DNA of 64,000 bases from JAUHXS01 sp965213575 (GCA_965213575.1 CBDBZN010000012.1:1-64000); one strand, 5' to 3'. Positions 1 through 11,199 are shown, counted from the stretch's first letter. Notes: generated by a model from the sequence alone, not told the origin. Made by a program: numbers and translations.

Positions 1-2534
1 ATATATTATCTACTTCAAAAGTAGTATTAGATTTCAAAGGAAATCCTTCATTAATTATTCCTGTAGGAGAGAACGTATACACTTTATGCTCATCTTTAGC
101 TAAAACACCGAGGTCTCCATTAGATATTTGAAAGATGGAATATTGATTATTTTGTGAGTTAAATGTATGCTCAAATATAATAGTTCCTTTGCCATCATAT
201 ACTGTAAGTATACCTTTATCTAAAAACAAATATTCTGTTGTGCCATCTTTTCCAATATCCATAAGATTAAAAAGATGGCCTTTTGAGTAAGATTTAAATT
301 GAGTTTTACTAACGCTGCCTTCTAAATTAACTGTGTAAATTTTCCCCGATGTATCGCTTGATGTGAGTTGGTAAGGTTTTACATTTTTATTTAAATAAAA
401 AGAGTTTAAAAACTTGGTGTTCGTTTCTATAGGGGCAACTCTATTTTCTCCTCTTCTGTTAAATAAATATATTTTTCCCTCTTCATTACTAGCTATAAGA
501 TAATCTTTACCATCCATGATACAATGTTGTATCGGTTCAGTGATTAACCCCAGTTCCTTTTTCGGATTCCATCCCGGTAAGGGTTTACCGGTTTTTTCAA
601 AACCATATAAGTTTTTCTTTTTACTCGCTATAAAATATCGGTATCTATTATTATTATCATAATCTACTAAAAATATCGGACTAGACGCTTCGTCAGTCAG
701 CCTAAGAGGATATTGCTCTACATCATTACCTGTTCTGTCAATTAAATAAATTTTATTTTTAGTATTAAAAAAGAATTGCAATTTTCCATTACTATAAAAG
801 TCCATTTGATAAACTTGTCCCATAATAGGGTTGTCAAGTTGTCTTTTCCAAAGTATGTTACCACTTTTCGATAATAAATATATCATGTTACTATCATCCT
901 GTACAAATATTTCTGTTTCTTCATTAGTATAGTTCATTGTGTAAGTAGGCTTCATGGATATAGCGTGAGATAGGTTTGTAGTCCATAAATTAGAAACCAG
1001 CTTATTCTTATTTACACCATATGATATATAACCATTGGTAAAAAAAATATCTTTTTGATTAGAAAATTGAAACCCGATTAATTTGAAGTTTTTATAAGCA
1101 TTATAATTAAATAGGATATCTATATGTACATCATTATTAGTAAATGCTTTAACTATTTCTAATACTCGAGCTGGATTTATGTAGATGTATAGATTAGTGT
1201 TAGATACCAGATTTTCAGCAAAACTAATATAGGCAAAGTCTTTATTAAGCGTATGCTGATTGAGATAATCGTCTATAATATTTCTAATAGTGGCTAAGTT
1301 GTTACTTAAAATTAAATACTCATCTATAAATGTGAAATAAGGATTATCTATTCCTTCATCTGTATTTCCGGTAATATGAGGTAAAAATTGCTTGGTAAAA
1401 ATTCTATCTACTTCAAATTCTTTATATTTTTCTATAGTTTGTTGTTTAAAGCTATCGGTTTTTAAATATTCTCGGGCTTCATCCAGATCGCTAACACTCA
1501 TTACCCTAAAAGCTACTTGGTCAATGTTGTCATCATAAGATTCATTATAAGCATAGGCTACTTCATTCCCTATCCATTCAAGATCATCATCTTGTGTTGA
1601 TAAAGAATCATTGGCTATAAACTTATCAGCATTTATATATTTTAAAAAAGCAAGGCCTGCCGGTAATACTTTAGTCATTTTAATAGCTCCGGGATCTTGT
1701 AACTGCTTTAGTTGATTTTCATTTTGAATGTTCGGTATAGTATATCCATTAAAGAAAATGGATTCTTCTTTGAATACAACATCTAGCTCTGACCAAGAGG
1801 CAAATTGATTAATTTGTTTAAGCCAATTCTTTCGTTCAGGATTAATAAAAATAGATAATAAATTATCCAGCTCGGTATAATTAAAATACATCGTCAAATC
1901 ATAATCTTTACCAGCTAATTCTTTAATTTTTTTTAAAATTTTTATCATCTAGTAAGCTGGTGGATTTTTCAAATTGAATAATGGCATAATCTACTAAAAA
2001 AGAAGTGGTACTGCCTATCCAGACTCCATCAATCAATGAGCAAGTGTAGGTAACATTAGTTTTAGGATTGATAATATCATATACTTTCTGCTGCTTAAAT
2101 TTGCGTTGAGTAACCTGATGTCCATTAGCTATAAGCGTTTTTATGATTTTTTGGTCTTTGATTTTTTCGACATTTGTTAAATCAGTAATATATAAGAAGT
2201 CATATGATTTAGCACCTGTCGGGTGGATAGATATTAGTGTTTGATAATTTACAGTATTAGGTAAGGATTCTTGGAAAATATTCTCAAATGGAGCTAATGT
2301 AGTATCCAACTTATTAATCAAAGCAACTTCCTTGAGTTCCTTCCAAAATTTTTTTTGTTTTAACTTTTGATTGAGCTGCAAAATATTATTTGAAGATAAG
2401 ATCATTGGAGCATTTTCCGGTACAAAATGGAATAAAGAAGTTGACGTTGCAGCATATTGACGAAGTTCCCAATATACAATCGCGGCAATTAATATGCCTA
2501 CAGTTACTAATATAAAAATAACTCCTTTTTTCAA
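1..2534 (-). pseudogene. Membrane-anchored protein, DUF3352-like, frameshifted and cut by window edge
   Basis: Reading leftward from an ATG at 2534, the protein opens with one N-terminal hydrophobic segment (about residues 4-22, signal anchor) and then an exported domain. The frame stops at 1923, directly after a run of eight A (minus strand). If one A is removed, the reading continues in a single open frame (KELAGKDYDL...) to base 1, adding about 640 residues, so one gene of more than 840 codons has been split by a +1 indel. The distal part has repeated strand-like motifs of the type 'IYLIDRTGN', 'LYGFEKTGK' and 'IYLFNRRGE', which suggest a beta-propeller. The resemblance to DUF3352-type Bacteroidota proteins is from memory, and the function is unknown. 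It is divergent from the DUF423 gene. Confidence 0.6.
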
Positions 2535-2595
2535 TAGGTACTATTTTGGCTACTTGTAATGAAATTGTTTTTAAATTTATGCTAATTTACGACAA

Positions 2596-3000
2596 ATGCA
2601 GAGAAAGTTTTTGATTATTGGAAGTACATTCGCTTTAATAGCTATTTTACTCGGTGCATTTGGTGCCCATGCGTTGAAAAATATAGTAGATACTTATTCA
2701 ATAGACATCTTTGAAACTGGCATAAGATATCAGTTTTATCACGCATTAGCTTTGATAATTTTAGGGTTTGTATCTGATAAGGTTACGTCTTCAAATCTAA
2801 AATATAGCGGATATTTATTTATTGGAGGAATTATACTCTTTTCCGGTTCATTATATACCATTGCCTTAAAAGATGTTGTGCATATTAATTTAATCTGGAT
2901 AGGCCCTATCACTCCTATTGGGGGTGCTTTATTTATAATTGGATGGATATTATTTTTACTAGCCATCATTAAAACCAATAAGGATGAACGTACAATATGA
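2596..3000 (+). CDS. DUF423 family small membrane protein
   Basis: A 134-aa protein with four predicted membrane segments. It shows the typical DUF423 start, in which the first helix is followed by GAFGAHALK, and then the conserved segment RYQFYHALALI. The length is normal for this family (about 120-130 aa; E. coli YgdD is a member). No biochemical role is established. It overlaps the following carboxypeptidase gene by 17 bases, so the two are very probably translated from one mRNA. The 61-bp gap to the divergent gene on the left must hold both promoters. Confidence 0.85.
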   Translation: MQRKFLIIGSTFALIAILLGAFGAHALKNIVDTYSIDIFETGIRYQFYHALALIILGFVSDKVTSSNLKYSGYLFIGGIILFSGSLYTIALKDVVHINLIWIGPITPIGGALFIIGWILFLLAIIKTNKDERTI

Positions 3001-4477
3001 AAAATTAAAATCTCTGTTAAGTGAAATTCAAGACATTAATAGTACAATGGCGGTATTGACTTGGGATAAAGAAATCTACATGCCGGATAAAGGAGCCGGT
3101 TTAAGAGCTCAACAAATCGGGACTTTATCCGGAGTAGCGCATGATAAAATGATTGCTCCTGAATTGGCAGATTTAATTAATAAATTGGGAAGTGATGATA
3201 ACTTATCACCCAAGCAAAAAAAGAATATAGCATTTATAGCACAAGATATTAATGATACCAAAAAATATACTAAAGAGTATGTAATCAAATCAGCGACGGT
3301 TATTGCAAGTGCTTTTCAAGCTTGGCAAAAAGCTCGAAAAGCAAATGATTTTAACTTATATAAAGATAAATTAAGTGAAGTAGTTGCTTTAAAATTAGAG
3401 CAAACTAAAATTTTAGGATATGAGGGACATCCATATAACGCTTTATTGAATATTTATGATCAAGGTATCACAGTAAAAAAATTAGATGTTGTTTTTGACA
3501 ATATGAAGAACAAATTAAGCCCGCTTCTAGAAAAAATATTTGCTAAGCCAGAGCCGGATACTAAGTTTATGTATCGTCAGTATGACAAAGATATTCAGTG
3601 GAGCTTTGGCTTACATTTATTAAAGCAAATGGGTTATGATTTTGAAGCGGGGCGCCAAGATCTTTCTCCTCATCCTTTCACCATTAACTTTTCTGCTCAT
3701 GATGTGCGAGTAACGACTAGGGTAGATGAAAAGAATTTGTATGAGATGATATGGAGCTGCATCCATGAAGGTGGCCATGCATTGTATGAACAAGGCTTAA
3801 ATATTAACGATTATGGACTACCGTCAGGAAAATATTTGTCTTTAAGTATGCATGAGTCTCAGTCGCGTATTTGGGAAAATAATATTGGCCGAAGCTTAAT
3901 TTACTGGAAAGAGAATTTTAAAGAATTGAAATCTGTTTTTCCGGATAAGTTGAAAGATGTTGCTTTTAAAGATTTTTATAAAGCCATTAATATAGTTAAG
4001 CAAACACCTATTCGAACTGCTTCTGATGAACTTACGTATCATTTTCACGTCCTTATTCGATATGAAATAGAAAAAGCACTAATTAGTGGAGATATAAACG
4101 TAAATGAAGTAGGTGATTACTGGAATGAGCAATACAAAAAGTACTTAAACATCGATATTAAAAATGATAATGAAGGAGTGTTACAAGATATTCATTGGAG
4201 CCATGGAAGTTTTGGTTATTTTCCGACTTATTCATTAGGTAGTTTTTATGCTGCTCAATTTTACCAAAAAGCTATTGCGGAAAATTCTGATATTGAAAAA
4301 AATATAGACAATGGAAATATGTTGCCAATGCTCCATTGGTTGAGAGAAAATATCCATCAACATGGCAAATTAGCTACTTCTGAAGAATTGTGCGAGCAAG
4401 TAACAGGTGAAAAACTCAATTTTGATTATTTTATGCGTTATGCCTATAAAAAGTACAGTGATATCTATGCCTTATAG
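2984..4477 (+). CDS. M32 family metallocarboxypeptidase (Taq carboxypeptidase type)
   Basis: A 497-aa cytosolic zinc carboxypeptidase that removes C-terminal residues from peptides. The zinc site HEGGH is at residues 261-265 inside CIHEGGHALYEQG, followed by the M32 signature HESQSRIWENNIGRS, which supplies the third ligand region. Family-specific blocks are also present near the C-terminus (DIHWSHGSFGYFPTYSLGS). The length is usual for M32 enzymes (about 500 aa). The ATG lies within the 3' end of the DUF423 gene, consistent with translational coupling. It ends 19 bp before the convergent lgt gene. Confidence 0.93.
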   Translation: MNVQYEKLKSLLSEIQDINSTMAVLTWDKEIYMPDKGAGLRAQQIGTLSGVAHDKMIAPELADLINKLGSDDNLSPKQKKNIAFIAQDINDTKKYTKEYVIKSATVIASAFQAWQKARKANDFNLYKDKLSEVVALKLEQTKILGYEGHPYNALLNIYDQGITVKKLDVVFDNMKNKLSPLLEKIFAKPEPDTKFMYRQYDKDIQWSFGLHLLKQMGYDFEAGRQDLSPHPFTINFSAHDVRVTTRVDEKNLYEMIWSCIHEGGHALYEQGLNINDYGLPSGKYLSLSMHESQSRIWENNIGRSLIYWKENFKELKSVFPDKLKDVAFKDFYKAINIVKQTPIRTASDELTYHFHVLIRYEIEKALISGDINVNEVGDYWNEQYKKYLNIDIKNDNEGVLQDIHWSHGSFGYFPTYSLGSFYAAQFYQKAIAENSDIEKNIDNGNMLPMLHWLRENIHQHGKLATSEELCEQVTGEKLNFDYFMRYAYKKYSDIYAL

Positions 4478-4496
4478 CTAAGCTAACAGCTAATTG

Positions 4497-5663
4497 CTAA
4501 ACTCCAACTACTTTTCCTTGCTTATACCGGCTATATAACCAAATACCAACTGAGGCAGATACGATCATTAAAACAAATGAGATGATCTCCGCTTGCGTTA
4601 TGCTCATGAACCCAAAGTCATATTCTGAATTTACCCTGATCTTTTCAATGAAAAATCTTTCTACGCCATTTAAAAATAAATATATACAAAACAGCAATGC
4701 AGGAACTTTAATATGTTTTCGTATAGCCATTAACAGTATAAATAATAGAATACAAGCGATACTTTCATAAAGTGCCGTAGGGTAAACTGTTTGGGGTAAT
4801 ACATAACAAAATCGGCTTACGCAATCCGGAATAGGAATACCTTCATTAATTACGTTGTGAGGATAATCGAATTTCCAAAACCATTCCGGCAAAAAGCTCA
4901 TCCACTTGGGCTGAGGAGAAGTATTGACTATTCCCCAATCGCCATCACCTGAGAGCTGACAGCCAATTCGGCCTACGCCGTATGATAACATTAACCCCGG
5001 AGCTGCCGCATCTAATAAATGAACTGTTTTAATATTGTTTTTCCTGGCGTACCATATTACTGCGATCGCTCCCCCAATTAAACCACCATAATAAGTAAGT
5101 CCACTAAAAGAAAGCAAAGCTCCAATAGGATCGCTTAAAAATTCTTGAGGATATTCTAAGTTGTGAAAAATTTTCGCTCCAATGATGCCGCCCAAAGCTG
5201 CATAAATAGTGATATCTCCCACCATTTGATATGGATGAATAGTTACCGTTTCCCATTTAGGCTTATCTAATTTACCCTTCTGCTTTTCTGCATATTTGAG
5301 ATAGATTCCTAATCCTGCTCCAAATATCCCACCAAGCCAACTTCCTTGCATGGATAATAAATAACTTTGCGGATCATCTACAAAATCAGCATACCCCATA
5401 GCAAATCCAATCAATTTGTAGCCTATTACAAACCAAACTAAACCATTAATGAACAATTCAACAAGAGTAGCGGGGGCGCCTAGTAAAATTTTCTTAGTAA
5501 CCGGGAAAAGTAATCCTTCTTTTTCTTTACGTCGTAATTCTTTAGATAACACATAAGCAGCCGACAAAAAAGCTATGGCTACCATCAAACCAAAAGTATG
5601 AATAGGTAAAGGGATATATTTTCCGGTAAGGCTTTCTATTAAATGAGATAAAGTTGGATACAC
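4497..5663 (-). CDS. lgt: Prolipoprotein diacylglyceryl transferase
   Basis: A 388-aa polytopic inner-membrane enzyme that transfers diacylglycerol from phosphatidylglycerol to the lipobox cysteine of prolipoproteins, the first step of lipoprotein maturation. It has the N-terminal PIHTFGLM segment, the Lgt signature region as YGVGRIGCQLSGDGDWG (a variant of the textbook GRxGNFxN), and a C-terminal YPTALYES motif corresponding to HPTQLYE. It is longer than the E. coli enzyme (291 aa) because of an insertion after the first helices, as I recall for other Bacteroidota members. It is convergent with the carboxypeptidase gene. Confidence 0.85.
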   Translation of the reverse strand: MYPTLSHLIESLTGKYIPLPIHTFGLMVAIAFLSAAYVLSKELRRKEKEGLLFPVTKKILLGAPATLVELFINGLVWFVIGYKLIGFAMGYADFVDDPQSYLLSMQGSWLGGIFGAGLGIYLKYAEKQKGKLDKPKWETVTIHPYQMVGDITIYAALGGIIGAKIFHNLEYPQEFLSDPIGALLSFSGLTYYGGLIGGAIAVIWYARKNNIKTVHLLDAAAPGLMLSYGVGRIGCQLSGDGDWGIVNTSPQPKWMSFLPEWFWKFDYPHNVINEGIPIPDCVSRFCYVLPQTVYPTALYESIACILLFILLMAIRKHIKVPALLFCIYLFLNGVERFFIEKIRVNSEYDFGFMSITQAEIISFVLMIVSASVGIWLYSRYKQGKVVGV

Positions 5664-5875
5664 AATGTGATTTTTAAGCTGAGATTAAAGATGATTTAAT
5701 GCCATAAATTCCATTTGAATTTATTTTGCCCAAAGTTACCGGAACAATTTGATTAACCAACTTTTCCTCGTAAGGTTTTCAACTTTAATATAATTATCAA
5801 TAAATCCTGGCATTAAATTGTACTTATTTTATTTGATCTCGATTGTAAGGGAACAGATGTGAACTGTCGTCAAAT

Positions 5876-5908
5876 AAAAATAGCCGCAAATTTTTTACGG
5901 CTATTTTT
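5876..5908 (-). terminator. Rho-independent terminator after the PorP/SprF gene
   Basis: The inverted repeat TAGCCG/CGGCTA extends into flanking A and T runs (about 10-bp stem, 11-nt loop). It lies about 25 bp past the stop of the minus-strand PorP/SprF gene. The symmetric A/T flanks mean it could also act on the plus strand. The rest of 5664-5932 shows nothing further. Confidence 0.7.
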
Positions 5909-5932
5909 AAACTATAAAACTAAACTAAAATA

Positions 5933-7081
5933 TTAGAATCGAGGACAATTAATGGTTCCTGCTGTTGTATTTCTGGTAATAGGAGCAACAAATTGAAGTG
6001 CTACTTCAGGGCCTCCTTTAATACCTGCCCTAGTACCGGTTCGGCTATCTTCGGCATTTCTCAAACTTGATACTAAAAGGTCATAGCTAAAACCTACACT
6101 GATACTTCCTACATCAAATCTGGTAGCAAGAATGATCGCATCAGATGCGATACCTTGATTTGCATCAGGCCCATTATATTTGCCAACTATTCTTGCCCAA
6201 GGGCCGATAGACCAAGCTGTTTCAAATCCTCCAATTTCTCCTAAGATAAATTTGAAAGAAGTACCTAAATTTAACTCAGAGGCAGGGCCTTGTTTTAAAT
6301 AGATGATTGATGGAAGAACAGCAAATTGATCATTTAAAGTTATTTCACTACCTGCATGAGCAGTAACTTTGGTGTATAAACGAGCATTTATATCATCACC
6401 TGTGCCATCTAAGAAAGATATCGGAGATCTGATTAGGTGAGCCAAGCCAATACCTGCATATACGCTTGAAAGTACATCACTAGGGCTTGCATACCACAAT
6501 AAGCCGGAAGATACATCAAAATTATTTACAGATGAATTTAAATTTGCATGATCTACACTGGTACCTGCTGGCAAGCTGTTATAACTTCCATTCCATAAAC
6601 TATGGTCATATTGATCTTCAAAATATAGTGCTTGCCCGTCTAATGACCATTGAGAATAAGTACCTTGTAGGCCAATAGACACATATTGTGGATTTCTTTT
6701 ATTACCTAAAGATTTGTGATAAGCTAAAAATGCACTAAATTCAGTAGGCCCAAAAGCAGCATCCCCTGCTTTATCGCTATATACTGCAGCACCTAATCCG
6801 ATATAATCATCTGCCGGTAAAGATCCTCGTAAAATATTTCCATCAACAGAAGCTCCGATAGTCCTATAGCCAAGGCCGGACGAAGTAGCATGAGTTCCTG
6901 CGGCCCAGCCCCATTGATTTCTCATAATTGCATTCCCTCTTAAGTTTCCATTTATGGCTCCAGTCATAGCAGGGTTTAAAGTAAGTGGAGACATATAAAA
7001 TTGAGAGAAATGAAAATCTTGGGCATTAGCAGTAAATATTACTGATGAGGCACCTAAAATGAGCGCGTAAATTTTCTTCAT
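5933..7081 (-). CDS. PorP/SprF family type IX secretion outer-membrane protein
   Basis: A 382-aa exported protein with a signal peptide (about residues 1-20, ending ANA). The mature start is characteristic of the family: QDFHFSQFYMSPLTLNPAMTG. The remainder alternates short beta strands, as expected of an outer-membrane barrel. PorP/SprF proteins help anchor or secrete T9SS cargo and gliding adhesins, and Bacteroidota genomes usually carry many paralogs, often next to giant adhesins. Here it stands alone between lgt and parE, so its cargo cannot be inferred from neighbours. It is followed by its own terminator. Confidence 0.9.
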   Translation of the reverse strand: MKKIYALILGASSVIFTANAQDFHFSQFYMSPLTLNPAMTGAINGNLRGNAIMRNQWGWAAGTHATSSGLGYRTIGASVDGNILRGSLPADDYIGLGAAVYSDKAGDAAFGPTEFSAFLAYHKSLGNKRNPQYVSIGLQGTYSQWSLDGQALYFEDQYDHSLWNGSYNSLPAGTSVDHANLNSSVNNFDVSSGLLWYASPSDVLSSVYAGIGLAHLIRSPISFLDGTGDDINARLYTKVTAHAGSEITLNDQFAVLPSIIYLKQGPASELNLGTSFKFILGEIGGFETAWSIGPWARIVGKYNGPDANQGIASDAIILATRFDVGSISVGFSYDLLVSSLRNAEDSRTGTRAGIKGGPEVALQFVAPITRNTTAGTINCPRF

Positions 7082-7290
7082 GATTATATTTTATGTAGTT
7101 GTTGTGTTGATCAGAGTTAGTGATGTATATGCAATATAACGAAATAATATTTAATCTACAAATGTTTATAGGGTGCTTTTTTATAAAATTTAATGTATAA
7201 TAATTTGAATCATTATATTATATATTTATTAATATTTTATCTTTTATTTTACATATAATTATTGCAATTACAATAAAAAGGCTTTAAGGA

Positions 7291-9141
7291 TTAAGCCACG
7301 TCTTTGACTACATCTTTTTCTATGCGTAGATTATCAATGATAAATTCTTGTCGTTGAGGGGTATTTTTGCCCATATAATAACTGAGTATTTTAGGAATAG
7401 AGTTTTCAGTATTTAATAAAACCGGCTCTAATCGCATGTTTTCTCCTATAAATTCTCCGAATTCGTCCGGAGATATTTCACCCAATCCTTTAAACCTGGT
7501 TATTTCAGGGTTTTTACCAAGTTTATTAATAGCATTTTGTTTCTCTTCTTCGCTATAACTATAGATTGTTTCTTTCTTGTTTCTAATCCTGAAAAGTGGA
7601 GTCTCTAAAATAAACAAATGCCCGTTTTTAACTAAGTCCGGAAAAAACTGCAAGAAAAATGTCATAACTAATAAACGGATATGCATGCCGTCAACATCAG
7701 CATCAGTCGCAATGACTACTCTGTTGTATCGCAATCCATCTAATCCTTCCTCAATATTAAGGGCATGTTGTAAAAGGTTGAATTCTTCATTTTCATATAC
7801 TATTTTCTTCTTTAGCCCGTAAGAGTTCATAGGTTTACCGCGTAAGCTGAATACCGCCTGGCTTTCCACATTTCTTGTTTTCGTAATGGAACCGCTTGCC
7901 GAATCTCCTTCGGTGATAAAAATGGTCGTTTCCAACCGATTTTCATGCTTATCATTGGTTAAGTGAACACGGCAGTCTCTAAGTTTTTTATTGTGAAGAT
8001 TAGCCTTCTTTGCCCGTTGATTAGCTAATTTTTTAATGCCCGCCATATCCTTGCGTTCTCGCTCAGACTGTTGGATTCTTTTCAATAGCACTTCGGCAGT
8101 ATCCGGATTTTTATGCAGATAGTTATCTAAATGCTTTTTTATAAAATCATTTACGAAATTTCTGACGGATGGCTCATTGGGTCCCATCGTTTGCGAGCCT
8201 AATTTTGTCTTAGTTTGTGATTCGAACACCGGCTCCATCACCCTCAAGCTGATAGCTGCAACAATAGACGCTCGAATATCAGAAGCATCAAAATCTTTTT
8301 TATAAAATTCTCTGATGGTTTTGACAATCGCTTCTCTAAAAGCTGCTAAATGAGTGCCTCCTTGTGTGGTATACTGGCCATTTACGAAGGAATAATACTC
8401 TTCTCCATATTGTGAGCCATGTGTGAGGGCTATTTCTATATCTTCATCTTTCAAATGAATGATCGGATAGCGCCTGCTATCTTCATCTATTTTTCTTTCC
8501 AATAGATCTTTAAGCCCGTTTGGAGAGTGGAATTTTTTATCATTATAATTAATGGTCAGTCCGGCATTCAAATAAGCGTAATTCCACAATTGATTCTCCA
8601 CTATATCACTGATGAAGCGATAATTTTTGAAAATGGTATTATCCGGCATGAACGAGATTATCGTACCGGTACGTTGATTACTTTTCTCTAGTTTTTCTTC
8701 TTGGGCGAGCTCACCGCGTTTAAATTCTGCAGCCTTTGTTTCTCCATCTCGATAAGATTGTACTTTAAAATAATTAGAAAGGGCATTGACTGCCTTTGTT
8801 CCCACACCATTTAATCCAACCGATTTTTGAAATGCTTTGGAATCGTACTTGCCTCCAGTATTCATTTTAGAAACACAGTCAATGACTTTGCCTAACGGAA
8901 TGCCGCGTCCATAATCCCTCACTTGAACTTTTCCGTCAGAGATTTTAATGTCAATTGTGCGGCCATTGCCCATGACAAATTCATCAATAGAGTTATCAAT
9001 CACTTCTTTTAGTAAAATATAAATACCATCATCAGGCGCACTGCCGTCACCTAGTTTCCCGATATACATGCCGGGCCTGATGCGAATATGTTCTTTCCAG
9101 TCGAGTGACCGGATATTATCTTCTGTATAATTTTGTGCCAT
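7291..9141 (-). CDS. parE: DNA topoisomerase IV subunit B (type IIA topoisomerase ATPase subunit)
   Basis: A 616-aa subunit. It has a GHKL ATPase domain (RIRPGMYIGKLG; EVIDNSIDEF; GRGIPLG; GLNGVGTKAVNALS), a transducer domain, and a TOPRIM domain with EGDSASG and the metal-binding DADVDG motif. It decatenates chromosomes and relaxes supercoils together with ParC. ParE rather than GyrB is favoured by the length and by the GDGSAPDDGIYILLKEV segment, which I associate with Bacteroidota ParE. parC is not in the window. An AT-rich 208-bp gap follows, with no recognisable feature. Confidence 0.88.
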   Translation of the reverse strand: MAQNYTEDNIRSLDWKEHIRIRPGMYIGKLGDGSAPDDGIYILLKEVIDNSIDEFVMGNGRTIDIKISDGKVQVRDYGRGIPLGKVIDCVSKMNTGGKYDSKAFQKSVGLNGVGTKAVNALSNYFKVQSYRDGETKAAEFKRGELAQEEKLEKSNQRTGTIISFMPDNTIFKNYRFISDIVENQLWNYAYLNAGLTINYNDKKFHSPNGLKDLLERKIDEDSRRYPIIHLKDEDIEIALTHGSQYGEEYYSFVNGQYTTQGGTHLAAFREAIVKTIREFYKKDFDASDIRASIVAAISLRVMEPVFESQTKTKLGSQTMGPNEPSVRNFVNDFIKKHLDNYLHKNPDTAEVLLKRIQQSERERKDMAGIKKLANQRAKKANLHNKKLRDCRVHLTNDKHENRLETTIFITEGDSASGSITKTRNVESQAVFSLRGKPMNSYGLKKKIVYENEEFNLLQHALNIEEGLDGLRYNRVVIATDADVDGMHIRLLVMTFFLQFFPDLVKNGHLFILETPLFRIRNKKETIYSYSEEEKQNAINKLGKNPEITRFKGLGEISPDEFGEFIGENMRLEPVLLNTENSIPKILSYYMGKNTPQRQEFIIDNLRIEKDVVKDVA

Positions 9142-9338
9142 ATTTCTCTAAAATACAACGAAATTACTGGCTGCTCAACTTCTACAGGAATGATTTTACT
9201 AACATATTCTTTCTTATAAAGGTATTTTGTCTGAAAAAAAAAGATATTTGTATAAAGCCATTTGCTGAAAAGCACTATTTATTTATCTTATTTTGCAAAT
9301 GCCTCTGTGTATGATTGTTTTATTTTAAATGAATATAG

Positions 9339-10361
9339 ATGAATCAGAAATTAATTACTCTTAATGATTTTATATTAAACAGGCAAAAAGCTTTTCCTTA
9401 TGCATCCGGTGATTTGTCACATTTATTAAGTGACATCGGGCTTGCTGCTAAAATTGTTAACCGTGAGGTAAACAAGGCCGGATTAGTAGATATATTGGGT
9501 GCTACAGGAGATAATAATGTGCAAAATGAAGAAGTCCAGAAATTAGATATGTATGCAAATCAAGAATTTATTTCTGCATTATCAGTTAGTGGGCTTTGTT
9601 GCGGAATAGCTTCTGAAGAGAATGATGATTTTATATCAATCGACAAACCAAACGCGAAATATGTAGTAGCAATGGATCCACTTGACGGCTCTTCTAATAT
9701 AGATGTGAATGTGTCTATCGGTACCATTTTTTCTATATATCGGCGCAAGTCTGAAAAAGGCAAATGTACCGCAGAAGATTTTTTTCAAAAGGGTGTGGAA
9801 CAAGTTGCTGCAGGATATGTTTTATACGGCTCTTCTACCATGCTTGTTTATACTACCGGAGAGGGTGTTAACGGGTTTACTCTAGATCCTTCTATCGGCA
9901 CGTTTTGCCTTTCTCATCCTAATATTAAAATTCCTAATGACAGCAAAACCTATTCTATAAACCAAGGTAATTTTATAAAATTTCCCGAAGGAGTGAAACA
10001 ATTTATAAAATATTGTCAGGAAGATGATAAAGCTACAAACAGGCCATACGGATTGCGATATATAGGTTCTATGGTAGCAGACCTTCACCGAAATCTTTTA
10101 AAAGGAGGTATTTTTATTTATCCCTCTACTACCTCTTCTCCCAAAGGTAAGTTAAGATTGCTTTACGAATGTAATCCAATGGCTTTTATAGTGGAGCAAG
10201 CAGGAGGGTTAGCAACTGATGGGAATGGACAAAGAATTATGGAGATAACGCCTACAGAATTGCATCAACGAACACCGGTATTTTTAGGAGATAAAAATAT
10301 GGTAAATAAAGCAGAACAATTTATGAAGCAATATACTCATGCAGAAAAAATAATGAATTAG
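9339..10361 (+). CDS. fbp: Class I fructose-1,6-bisphosphatase
   Basis: A 340-aa gluconeogenic enzyme that hydrolyses fructose-1,6-bisphosphate to fructose-6-phosphate. The metal-binding motif is DPLDGSSNIDVN, preceded by the acidic ligand region EENDD. The substrate-binding block near the C-terminus is KLRLLYECNPMAFIVEQAGG. The length matches class I enzymes (about 335 aa). The next gene starts one base after its stop, so the two are co-transcribed. Confidence 0.95.
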   Translation: MNQKLITLNDFILNRQKAFPYASGDLSHLLSDIGLAAKIVNREVNKAGLVDILGATGDNNVQNEEVQKLDMYANQEFISALSVSGLCCGIASEENDDFISIDKPNAKYVVAMDPLDGSSNIDVNVSIGTIFSIYRRKSEKGKCTAEDFFQKGVEQVAAGYVLYGSSTMLVYTTGEGVNGFTLDPSIGTFCLSHPNIKIPNDSKTYSINQGNFIKFPEGVKQFIKYCQEDDKATNRPYGLRYIGSMVADLHRNLLKGGIFIYPSTTSSPKGKLRLLYECNPMAFIVEQAGGLATDGNGQRIMEITPTELHQRTPVFLGDKNMVNKAEQFMKQYTHAEKIMN

Positions 10362-10362
10362 C

Positions 10363-11199
10363 ATGCGTATCATTTTAATACTGCTTATTTTTCAAATCAG
10401 CTTTTATCTCTCAGCAGGGGTGTGGGTTCAGGAAAAAGGTGGTGGATATGCCCAGCTATCTTTTGCCTACCTTAAATCTAATAGCCTGTTTAATGACGGC
10501 ATTCCGGAGCGTATTGAGCTTCATCGAAATGTAACCGATAATACGCTCGGTTTTTATGGTGAATATGGTATTTCTCATAAAATCACAGTCATTACATCCA
10601 TTCCGCTAAAATTTTTATCTACCGGTGATGAAATTTTCAAGTCGAATACATTTAAAGACACCTTGCCGGCAGGTAAATTGGTGAATGTTGGAAATATTTC
10701 TTTGGCAGGAAAATATCTAATAAGAAACGGGACCACTAAACTTTCTGCCCGGCTAAAAATTGAAACTCCCGGTGTTGCTACAGATTTTAATACAGGATTG
10801 GCTACCGGTTACCAAACATGGGTGATCCACCCGGCAATTCTACTTGGCCGCTCATGGGATACATGGTACTATACTGCTGAGGCAGGCCCACGTTTTCGCA
10901 CAAATGATTATAGTGATGAATTTTATTGGAATCTGGAAATTGGTAAGCAAATAAAGAATTTGTGGATCATGGCATTAATAGAATCTAAAAATTCTTTAAG
11001 AAATAAAGTTCGGGATGATCAAACGCTTTTGCAAACCGGCAGATATGTTAACGACCAAGAATATGTTTCTCCCGGCCTAAAGTTGGTGTACAAAATCAAA
11101 GAGCAATTTCATGTAAACGCCGGGATATATGGAGCTTTTTCAGGAAATTATGTTATGCATTTTCCTTCTCTTAATATAGGAATTGCATATGATTGGTAA
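10363..11199 (+). CDS. Putative outer-membrane beta-barrel protein
   Basis: A 278-aa exported protein with an N-terminal signal peptide (hydrophobic residues 3-17). The body consists of alternating amphipathic strands (GYAQLSFAYLKSN, LGFYGEYGISHKITVITSIP, YYTAEAGPRF), typical of a small outer-membrane barrel. It ends with an aromatic residue (AYDW), as barrel proteins do for BAM recognition. I do not recognise a specific family. It directly follows fbp and precedes an esterase-like gene in the same orientation, a grouping that does not point to a clear job. Confidence 0.6.
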   Translation: MRIILILLIFQISFYLSAGVWVQEKGGGYAQLSFAYLKSNSLFNDGIPERIELHRNVTDNTLGFYGEYGISHKITVITSIPLKFLSTGDEIFKSNTFKDTLPAGKLVNVGNISLAGKYLIRNGTTKLSARLKIETPGVATDFNTGLATGYQTWVIHPAILLGRSWDTWYYTAEAGPRFRTNDYSDEFYWNLEIGKQIKNLWIMALIESKNSLRNKVRDDQTLLQTGRYVNDQEYVSPGLKLVYKIKEQFHVNAGIYGAFSGNYVMHFPSLNIGIAYDW